Part shown: positions 1-4,330 of the stretch, one piece after another
Position numbering within the stretch: the stretch's first letter is position 1
Layout: the number at the start of each line of letters is the position of its first letter
DNA from: Microgenomates group bacterium
Lineage (GTDB): Bacteria > Patescibacteriota > Microgenomatia > UBA1406 > GWC2-37-13
Reading direction: 5' to 3'
Assembly: GCA_028276105.1 (NCBI GenBank)
Contig: JAPYWZ010000028.1
Coordinates: forward strand, 1-7,549
DNA: 7,549 nucleotides
Translations under genes and position numbers: made by a program
Notes under the pieces: generated by a model
Seen by the model: the letters and a program-made list of their open reading frames with translations, nothing else
Databases searched by the model: none
Told to the model about the DNA's origin: nothing

Positions 1-65
1 TTGAAATATTCATTTTATTTTATAGCTTTATATCAATTTAATCTAAAAATTTTTCCTCTTTTTTT

Positions 66-86
66 GATCCGATCGGCTCATTTTTT
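66..86 (+). terminator. Possible weak terminator hairpin followed by a T run
   Basis: A near-palindrome centred on CCGATCGG (69-76) extends outward with TGA/TCA (65-67 and 78-80) across one mismatch, and six T residues follow (81-86). This could be the end of a transcript entering from the left of the window. The stem is short and mismatched, and no coding region is visible on its left, so the call is tentative. Confidence 0.3.
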
Positions 87-126
87 AGGGAAAAAGATAC
101 TATTTTAGATTGTTTTGATAATTTAA

Positions 127-157
127 ATTAAAATAGGTTTTTTAAACTTTTTTTAAT
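127..157 (+). terminator. A/T-rich terminator-like hairpin
   Basis: Bases 127-140 pair with 144-157 around a TTT loop. Of 14 positions, 12 are Watson-Crick, one is a G.U wobble (136/148) and one is a U-U mismatch (134/150). The 3' arm carries a run of seven T (148-154), giving the A-tract/hairpin/U-tract shape of an intrinsic terminator. It lies immediately before the first 10-bp repeat array. It probably ends a transcript from the left, but an AT-rich chance hairpin is not excluded. Confidence 0.4.
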
Positions 158-230
158 CTCCATCAATCTCTATAAATTTCTACTTATCTCCATTTATCTC
201 AATTTATCTCTATAAATCTCCATTTATCTC
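151..230 (+). repeat. 10-bp-period tandem repeat array 1
   Basis: Eight consecutive in-phase 10-base units, each ending in ATCTC or a one-base variant, with consensus ATTTATCTCY. The left units are more degenerate (AATCTC instead of TATCTC). The array lies in the gene-free stretch 1-299, downstream of a terminator-like hairpin and about 35 bases before the -35 of the first gene. Two related arrays at 2871-2960 and 4251-4330 have the same orientation. There are no unique spacers between units, so this is a satellite and not a CRISPR array. Function unknown. Confidence 0.9.
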
Positions 231-238
231 TCTTTCAT

Positions 239-256
239 ATTCGCATCATTCGCATC
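239..256 (+). repeat. Perfect 9-bp tandem duplication
   Basis: ATTCGCATC occurs twice head to tail (239-247 and 248-256), just after repeat array 1 and just before the promoter of the first gene. It differs in period and sequence from the neighbouring 10-bp array. Confidence 0.8.
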
Positions 257-265
257 AAAAAAATA

Positions 266-293
266 TTGCAAATCTAAACAAAATTGGTATATT
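266..293 (+). promoter_or_regulatory. Promoter of the cmk-like gene; predicts a leaderless mRNA
   Basis: A TTGCAA -35 (266-271) is separated by 16 bases from TATATT (288-293), which is preceded by TG (285-286) as in extended -10 promoters. The expected transcription start, about 7 bases past the -10, falls on or next to the ATG at 300, so the transcript would have essentially no 5' leader. A perfect TATAAT at 293-298 abuts the ATG and would start transcription inside the gene, so it was not chosen. Confidence 0.6.
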
Positions 294-299
294 ATAATC

Positions 300-854
300 A
301 TGGAACTTAATTTTAAAAATATAACCATTTCCGGCGGGGTAGCCACCGGCAAAGATACTCTTCTTGAAAATCTAAAACCGTTTTTGCTGCCTTTGGGATG
401 GAAATTTGCTTCAGGAGGGATAATTCTTCGCGATTATCTAAAAGAATACAAACACCCGTTAGCCTCTTTGGGAGATGAAAAAATTCATCGGCTTATTGAT
501 GAACGAACAATAAAACTTTTAAAAGAAGGTCATTATGTAATAAATTCGTGGCTGGCTGGTTTTATGGCCAGAAATTTTGAGGACACTTTAAGAGTCCTTC
601 TTATTTGTTCTAATCCGGCTTTAAAAATTGATCGGGTAGTTAATCGGGATAAGGTGACAATAGAAGAAGCAAAAAGAATGATCAAAGAACGAGAAGAAGA
701 CAACTTAAAAACTTGGAAAAAAATCTATGGCGATTTTGATTTTTTTGACCCAAAATATTATCATTTAGTAATTGACACCTACTCCTCCGGACCATTAGAA
801 ACTGTTGGTAAAGTTTTGGATCGGTTGGGATTTAAAAATAAAAATAAAATATAA
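300..854 (+). CDS. cmk: Cytidylate-kinase-like P-loop NMP kinase (archaeal type)
   Basis: Probably phosphorylates CMP/dCMP with ATP in the cytoplasm, feeding the pyrimidine nucleotide pools. The 184-residue layout follows the compact archaeal-type CMP kinases: an N-terminal beta strand and P-loop GGVATGKDT (12-20), an ASGG...LRDYLKE segment (37-49), DER (67-69) followed by a strand and LAGFMA (85-90), an Arg-rich lid (DRVVNRDK, 111-118), the REEDN helix (131-135), and a final LVIDT strand (156-160). Two oddities are visible. The residue after the P-loop Lys is Asp (GKDT) where NMP kinases usually have Gly, Ser or Thr. The motif before LAG is NSW where an E-G-R is expected, so the preferred substrate may differ from CMP. 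ATG 300 is the only sensible start, because the P-loop strand begins at residue 8. The stop lies 19 bases before the proS start. Confidence 0.75.
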   Translation: MELNFKNITISGGVATGKDTLLENLKPFLLPLGWKFASGGIILRDYLKEYKHPLASLGDEKIHRLIDERTIKLLKEGHYVINSWLAGFMARNFEDTLRVLLICSNPALKIDRVVNRDKVTIEEAKRMIKEREEDNLKTWKKIYGDFDFFDPKYYHLVIDTYSSGPLETVGKVLDRLGFKNKNKI

Positions 855-873
855 GTTTTTGTTTATATTTTTT

Positions 874-2115
874 ATGCTTTACTCAAAAATCTTTGGCAAA
901 ACCCAAAAAGAAACCAAAAAATACGAAGCAAAAAACCAAGAACTTTTAACCAAAGCGGGTTTTATCGATCAATTAGCCTCAGGCATTTATACCCTTTTAC
1001 CTTTGGGTAAAAGAGTCCTTACCAAAATTGAAAATATTATTCGTCAAGAAATGGAAAAAATCGGCGCCCAAGAGATTGAAATGCCTCTTCTTCACCCAAA
1101 AATTTTATGGGAAAAAACCCAAAGATGGGATTCGGTTGACGTTCTTTTTAAGACTAAAAGTCAGTATCACCAAGAATACGCTCTTGCTCCAACTCATGAA
1201 GAAACAGTTACCCCTTTGATGAAAAAAATTTTAAAAAGTGGTAAAGATCTACCGATTGCTTTATATCATATCACAAAAAAATTTCGAGATGAACCGCGAC
1301 CAAAATCAGGGATTTTGCGAGGAAGAGAGTTTGGGATGAAGGATCTTTATTCTTTTCATAAAGATAAAGACGATCTTCATCAATATTATCAAAAAGTGAT
1401 TGATGCTTATCTTAATGTTTTTTACCGCTGTGGTTTAAAAGAGATAAAAATAACCGAAGCCTCAGGCGGTAGTTTCACCAAAAAATTTTCTCACGAATTT
1501 AATGTTTTAACTAATGCTGGTGAGGTGGACTTAATCTATTGTAATTCTTGTTCTTTTGCCCAAAATGAGGAAGTGGCGACAAAAAAACAAAACGATCCTT
1601 GTCCCAAATGTCAAACGCCTTTAAAAAAAGGAAAAGCGATTGAAGTAGGCAATATCTTTGATTTAGAAACTCGATTCTCTCAAGCCTTCGATTTAAAATT
1701 TATCGATGATGATGGTCAAGAAAAATATGTTGTTATGGGATGTTATGGGATTGGCACAACGCGCTTAATTGGTGCGATCGTTGAGGTTTATCATGATGAA
1801 AAAGGAATTATTTGGCCAGAGGAAGTTTCCCCCTATCAAGTTCATCTTGTTGGTTTAAATCTTAATGAAAGAAAAATTAAAGAAAAATGTTATAATTATT
1901 ATCAGCGGCTTAATAAGGAGGGAATTGAAGTTTTGTTTGATGATCGAGAGAATGTTTCTTCGGGCGAGAAACTAGTTGATTCCGATCTTATTGGAATTCC
2001 TTATCGTTTGGTGATTTCAAAAAAAACCAAAGAAAATGTTGAGGTAAAAAAAAGAGAAGAAAATAAATCAAAAATTGTTTCTTTAGAAGAGGCGATAAAA
2101 TTATTTAAAAAATAA
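874..2115 (+). CDS. proS: Proline--tRNA ligase lacking the INS editing domain
   Basis: Charges tRNA-Pro with proline in the cytoplasm. The ATG at 874 is chosen because the product then begins MLYSKIFGKT, matching the usual SK(L/I)FGKT N-terminus; the longer frame from 805 would overlap the upstream gene. In the 413-residue protein: class II motif 1 region about 39-75, APTHEE 105-110, motif 2 FRDEPRPKSG...FGMKD 137-157, SHEFNVL about 206-212, motif 3 GCYGIGTTR 289-297, and an anticodon-binding domain from about 321. Ordinary bacterial ProRS is about 570 residues because an editing (INS) domain of roughly 180 residues sits between motifs 2 and 3. Here the gap holds only a short segment with CNSC (223-226) and CPKC (243-246), a likely zinc knuckle. 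No Shine-Dalgarno sequence is seen. It probably shares a transcript with the upstream kinase. Confidence 0.95.
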   Translation: MLYSKIFGKTQKETKKYEAKNQELLTKAGFIDQLASGIYTLLPLGKRVLTKIENIIRQEMEKIGAQEIEMPLLHPKILWEKTQRWDSVDVLFKTKSQYHQEYALAPTHEETVTPLMKKILKSGKDLPIALYHITKKFRDEPRPKSGILRGREFGMKDLYSFHKDKDDLHQYYQKVIDAYLNVFYRCGLKEIKITEASGGSFTKKFSHEFNVLTNAGEVDLIYCNSCSFAQNEEVATKKQNDPCPKCQTPLKKGKAIEVGNIFDLETRFSQAFDLKFIDDDGQEKYVVMGCYGIGTTRLIGAIVEVYHDEKGIIWPEEVSPYQVHLVGLNLNERKIKEKCYNYYQRLNKEGIEVLFDDRENVSSGEKLVDSDLIGIPYRLVISKKTKENVEVKKREENKSKIVSLEEAIKLFKK

Positions 2116-2119
2116 AAAA

Positions 2120-2141
2120 TTATAAATTTCGATATTTATAA
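2120..2141 (+). promoter_or_regulatory. A/T hairpin just upstream of the rpsU ribosome-binding site
   Basis: TTATAAAT (2120-2127) pairs perfectly with ATTTATAA (2134-2141) around the six-base loop TTCGAT, ten bases before the rpsU Shine-Dalgarno-like sequence. It could be a weak operon-internal structure or a translational operator for bS21. All eight pairs are A-T, so chance occurrence in this AT-rich spacer is possible. Confidence 0.35.
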
Positions 2142-2151
2142 AATTTTAAGA

Positions 2152-2158
2152 AAGGGGG
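2152..2158 (+). promoter_or_regulatory. Shine-Dalgarno-like site of rpsU
   Basis: AAGGGGG can pair along its whole length with the standard anti-Shine-Dalgarno CCUCCUU, using one G.U wobble. Eleven bases separate it from the ATG at 2170. Most other gene starts in the window have no such purine block; the other exception is rpsF. Confidence 0.6.
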
Positions 2159-2169
2159 CGTAAAAATTT

Positions 2170-2355
2170 ATGGTTGTGGTTCAAAAGCAAAAAGGAGAAA
2201 CAAAGGAAAGTATTTTTCGCAAATTCACAAAAATTTTTATTGAAGAAAACATAATTACTGAACTTAAGAAACATCTTTTTTATAAAAAACCATCGTTAGT
2301 CCGACGGGAAGAGGAAAAAGAAAAAGCTTTAAAAAGAAAAAGAATTAAATCTTAA
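2170..2355 (+). CDS. rpsU: Small ribosomal subunit protein bS21
   Basis: Component of the 30S platform near the 3' end of 16S rRNA. The 61-residue product has the family layout: MVVVQKQKGE N-terminus (usual form MPVVKV..NE), the FRKF...IIEENIITELKKHLFYKKPS core (compare RRFKR...G.L.E.RRREFYEKPT), and a Lys/Arg/Glu-rich C-terminal helix. Its length is near the usual 55-70. It follows proS by 54 bases and precedes the ybeY-like gene by 21, so it is probably part of the same operon. It has a Shine-Dalgarno-like site and an A/T hairpin upstream, which most of its neighbours lack, suggesting separate translational control (inference). Confidence 0.92.
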   Translation: MVVVQKQKGETKESIFRKFTKIFIEENIITELKKHLFYKKPSLVRREEEKEKALKRKRIKS

Positions 2356-2376
2356 GTTAACTCTTTAAATTAAAAA

Positions 2377-2724
2377 ATGAACATCAATATTATCTCTTCA
2401 TCTCGCTATAAAATTGAAAGAAAAAAAATAAAAGAGTTTCTTTTGAAAATAATGGATGAAAAGGCGGTGGAATTTTCTTCTTTAAATATTATTTTTGTTG
2501 GAAAAAGAAAAATGAAAATGATTACTGAAAAATATAAAAATGAAAAAGTGGCGCTTCCTGTCCTTACATTTTATTATAAAGAACAAAATATTGGCGAAAT
2601 TTTTATCTGTTATCCTCAAATGATTCTTTTAGCCGCCGAAAGAAACAAAACTGTAGATTATATCCTTGGCTTTCTTCTAAAACATGGAATAGAAAACCTA
2701 ATAAAGCAACAAAAAGAATACTAA
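2377..2724 (+). CDS. ybeY: YbeY-like protein with lost metal-binding residues
   Basis: The 115-residue protein resembles the rRNA-maturation endonuclease YbeY. SSLNIIFVGKRKMKMITEKYK (34-54) matches the family's L.I.FV....M..LN..YR. PVLTFYY (61-67) matches TDVLSFP. IGEIFICYPQM (72-82) matches LGDI.I. The C-terminal LKHGIEN (101-107) matches the start of the family signature HG.LHL.GYDH. Of the three zinc-coordinating histidines only His103 remains; the second position is Asn107 and the third is Lys113. The usual Arg after the Tyr is Lys54. It may therefore be catalytically dead or act by binding rRNA or S11-like partners (inference). The other two frames do not restore the motif, so divergence is more likely than a frameshift. 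No Shine-Dalgarno sequence is visible. It probably shares a transcript with rpsU. Confidence 0.7.
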   Translation: MNINIISSSRYKIERKKIKEFLLKIMDEKAVEFSSLNIIFVGKRKMKMITEKYKNEKVALPVLTFYYKEQNIGEIFICYPQMILLAAERNKTVDYILGFLLKHGIENLIKQQKEY

Positions 2725-2729
2725 AATCA

Positions 2730-2771
2730 CTAAACACCAAACACCTAGCATCTAACACCTAACATCTTAAA
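2730..2771 (+). repeat. 7-bp-period imperfect tandem repeat
   Basis: Six consecutive 7-base units with consensus YCTAACA: CTAAACA, CCAAACA, CCTAGCA, TCTAACA, CCTAACA, TCTTAAA. It begins six bases after the ybeY-like stop codon and runs toward the first hairpin, whose 5' arm TAACAC resembles the same unit. Its period and sequence are unrelated to the 10-bp arrays. Confidence 0.75.
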
Positions 2772-2781
2772 TTCTAACTTA

Positions 2782-2817
2782 TAACACTTCCGAGGTGTTA
2801 CAGATTCGTCACCTCGG
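2782..2817 (+). repeat. Two overlapping, mutually exclusive hairpins
   Basis: Hairpin A pairs TAACACTT (2782-2789) with AGGTGTTA (2793-2800) around CCG, eight pairs including one G.U. Hairpin B pairs CCGAGGTG (2790-2797) with CACCTCGG (2810-2817), eight perfect pairs around a 12-base loop. Both use AGGTG at 2793-2797, so only one can form at a time. They lie 57 bases past the ybeY-like stop and just before a terminator. They may be a 3'-end structure or a dispersed palindromic element. Confidence 0.65.
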
Positions 2818-2827
2818 GATATTTAAT

Positions 2828-2850
2828 AAAACACGTCATGGCGTGTTTTT
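2828..2850 (+). terminator. Intrinsic terminator after the rpsU-ybeY unit
   Basis: AAAACACG (2828-2835) pairs perfectly with CGTGTTTT (2842-2849) around TCATGG, with a T run ending at 2850. The upstream A run makes the structure usable from either strand. The core CACGTCATGGCGTG is one base from the perfect palindrome CACGCCATGGCGTG. It most likely ends the transcript that includes rpsU and the ybeY-like gene, ahead of the ybaB promoter. Confidence 0.65.
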
Positions 2851-2870
2851 CCATAAAATTAAACAAATCT

Positions 2871-2960
2871 CCCAATCTCCATTAATCTCTACCTATCTCT
2901 ATCAATCTATATTTATCTCTACTTATCTCAATTTATCTCAATTTATCTCTATTTATCTCC
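2871..2960 (+). repeat. 10-bp-period tandem repeat array 2
   Basis: Nine in-phase 10-base units of consensus ATTTATCTCY, including four close to or matching ATTTATCTC(T/A/C) at the right end and more degenerate units at the left. The run of variants, for instance ACTTATCTC followed by ATTTATCTCA, resembles part of array 1, which suggests common descent. It ends 14 bases before the -35 of the ybaB promoter. Confidence 0.92.
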
Positions 2961-2974
2961 ATTTCATTTTCCCC

Positions 2975-3004
2975 TTGCTATTTTTTTTATTTTTGTTATA
3001 TAAT
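2975..3004 (+). promoter_or_regulatory. Sigma-70-type promoter of ybaB-prs
   Basis: TTGCTA (2975-2980), an 18-base spacer and a perfect TATAAT (2999-3004). Transcription would start near 3011, leaving a leader of about 24 bases without a Shine-Dalgarno sequence before the ATG at 3035. Confidence 0.65.
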
Positions 3005-3034
3005 TTTCCTAAATTAAAAATTTTAAAAAAACCT

Positions 3035-3298
3035 ATGTTTAATCCTTTAGGTGGTTTAGGTGATCTTCAAAAATTACAAGAGCAAGCGCAAAAGATGCAA
3101 CAGGCGCTTCAACAAGAACAAGTGATGGTTGAGAAAAATGGGGTCCGGGTCATTCTTCGTGGTGATCAGGCAATTATTTCCATCGAAGTGGATGGCGTTG
3201 AAGAACCAAGGATTGCCGATGCGATTAACGAAGCGATTAAAAAAACCCAAGAGCTGGCGGCAAGAAAACTGATTGAGATTTCAACCCAAAACCCTTAA
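3035..3298 (+). CDS. ybaB: YbaB/EbfC-family nucleoid-associated protein
   Basis: Small DNA-binding protein expected to dimerise and coat the nucleoid. The 87-residue product starts MFNPLGGLGDLQKLQEQAQK, matching the family's M..GG..L.K.AQ.MQ helix. A beta segment follows (VRVILRGDQAIISIEVDG, about 39-56), then a C-terminal helix (ADAINEAIKKTQELAARK). It is somewhat shorter than the usual 100-110 residues. The ATG at 3035 is chosen because homology begins there; in-frame codons upstream translate the 10-bp repeats. The family is often next to dnaX and recR, but here it is followed by prs only 8 bases on, so the two are very likely co-transcribed from the promoter at 2975-3004. Confidence 0.88.
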   Translation: MFNPLGGLGDLQKLQEQAQKMQQALQQEQVMVEKNGVRVILRGDQAIISIEVDGVEEPRIADAINEAIKKTQELAARKLIEISTQNP

Positions 3299-3306
3299 AA
3301 AAAATT

Positions 3307-4236
3307 ATGATAAAACTTTTTTCCGGCTCGGCTAACCCCAAACTTAGTCAGGAAGTTGCATCAATTCTAAATCTTCCTCTTTCTTCCTCAAAGATTACGC
3401 GTTTTGCCAATTCTGAAGTCAAAGTCACCATCCAAGAGAAAGTAAAAGAAAGTACTTGTTTCGTCATCCAACCAACTTCTAACCCAACCGACACCCATCT
3501 TATGGAGCTTTTATTTTTTGCCGATGCCTTAAAAAGAAATGGAGCGAAAAAAATAATTGCTGTTATTCCTTATTTTGGTTATGCTCGGCAAAATCGCGAA
3601 CACCTCCCTGGAGAATCAGTTTCGGTAAATGTTGTCATTAGAATCTTAGAATATGTAGGTTTTGATGCTATCTTTGCCGTCACCCTTCACGATGAAGCAA
3701 CCGAAGGGGTTTTTTCGGTGCCTTTTAAAAATATTGATGGCTTTTTAGTCCTTCATAAAAAAATCTCTTCTTATCTTAGCAATCATTTTAAAAATGAAGC
3801 AGTCATTATTGTCTCACCGGATCAAGGGGGGGTAGAGCGGGCGCAAAATTTTGCTGATAGTTTTTTTCATCAAAAAAATGTTGAAATTGCAGTAGTTGAG
3901 AAAAAAAGAAATTTAGAAAAAATTCATCAATCAAAAGCGTTAAATCTTTTTGGTAATGTAAAAAATAAAATTGCCATTATTGTCGATGATATTATTACCT
4001 CAGGCCAAACTCTTGTCAATGCGGCAGATCTTTGTCTAAAAAAAGGTGCCAAAAAAGTAATTGCCGCCGTCGTCCACCCCGATTTATCACCCAGTGCCAA
4101 AGAAACAATCGAAAAAAGCCCAATTGAAAAAATATTCGTCACCAATACCATTCAACTAAAAGAAAAAATTGACAAAATTGAAGTCGTCTCTTGTGCTTCT
4201 CTTATTGCCAATGCCATCAAAGAATATCTCTCTTAA
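3307..4236 (+). CDS. prs: Ribose-phosphate pyrophosphokinase (PRPP synthase)
   Basis: Transfers pyrophosphate from ATP to ribose 5-phosphate, making PRPP for purine, pyrimidine, NAD, His and Trp synthesis in the cytoplasm. The 309-residue length is normal. Recognisable elements are NPTDTHLMELL (59-69), PYFGYARQNRE (88-98) with the ATP-contacting Arg94 and Gln95, TLHDE with His128, VSPDQGGVERA (169-179), EKKR with the likely catalytic Lys199, and the PRPP loop VDDIITSGQT (226-235). Several normally rigid positions differ: RQNREHLPGESVSV replaces RQDRK...(V/I)PITAK, HDEATEGVF replaces HA.QIQGFF, and DDIITSGQT replaces DDMIDT(G/A)GT. It is therefore a divergent form, but all main catalytic groups are present. 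No Shine-Dalgarno sequence precedes the ATG. Confidence 0.93.
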   Translation: MIKLFSGSANPKLSQEVASILNLPLSSSKITRFANSEVKVTIQEKVKESTCFVIQPTSNPTDTHLMELLFFADALKRNGAKKIIAVIPYFGYARQNREHLPGESVSVNVVIRILEYVGFDAIFAVTLHDEATEGVFSVPFKNIDGFLVLHKKISSYLSNHFKNEAVIIVSPDQGGVERAQNFADSFFHQKNVEIAVVEKKRNLEKIHQSKALNLFGNVKNKIAIIVDDIITSGQTLVNAADLCLKKGAKKVIAAVVHPDLSPSAKETIEKSPIEKIFVTNTIQLKEKIDKIEVVSCASLIANAIKEYLS

Positions 4237-4250
4237 TTTATCTTATCTTT

Positions 4251-4330
4251 TCAAATCTCCATAAATCTCCATTTATCTCTATTTATCTCTATCTATCTCT
4301 ATTTATCTCTATTTATCTCAATGTATCTCT
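4251..4330 (+). repeat. 10-bp-period tandem repeat array 3
   Basis: Eight in-phase 10-base units of consensus ATTTATCTCY, the cleanest of the three arrays, lying between the convergent prs and glycosyltransferase genes. It overlaps the last codons and the stop of the glycosyltransferase (TAA at 4315-4313 on the - strand). No hairpin terminator is seen between these two genes. Read on the - strand, the repeat places TAA or TAG in all three frames within a few units. Confidence 0.92.

Larger units (their letters stand above)
2725..3034. other. 310-base gene-free spacer with satellites, hairpins and promoter
   Basis: From left to right it holds a 7-bp-period satellite, two overlapping inverted repeats, an intrinsic terminator, a 10-bp-period array and a promoter. 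One frame stays open across it (from a GTG at 2795 into ybaB), but only because the 10-bp repeat has no stop codons on this strand. The predicted peptide there is a low-complexity Ile/Tyr/Leu/Ser stretch with no family resemblance. No RNA gene was recognised. Confidence 0.8.

Noticed and set aside
151..230. CRISPR array
   Set aside because: Units are 10 bases, contiguous, with no unique spacers and no cas genes nearby. The same applies to arrays 2 and 3.
293..298. TATAAT next to the cmk ATG as the -10
   Set aside because: Transcription would begin inside the coding sequence, and the spacer to TTGCAA would be 21 bases.
805..873. Upstream ATG for proS overlapping the kinase gene
   Set aside because: The added residues are the kinase tail in another frame and unlike ProRS; MLYSKIFGKT from 874 matches the family N-terminus.
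2730..2771. Telomere-like repeat (resembles CCCTAAA)
   Set aside because: The units are imperfect, few and internal; the resemblance is most likely chance.
2795..3034. An 80-codon N-terminal extension of YbaB from a GTG at 2795
   Set aside because: It translates hairpins, terminator, 10-bp repeats and the promoter; it is open only because the repeat lacks stops on the + strand. YbaB homology starts at the ATG at 3035.
3927..4151. Minus-strand reading frame inside prs
   Set aside because: Antisense shadow of a clearly conserved gene, with no family resemblance. The antisense frame within ssb (6612-6803) is rejected for the same reason.
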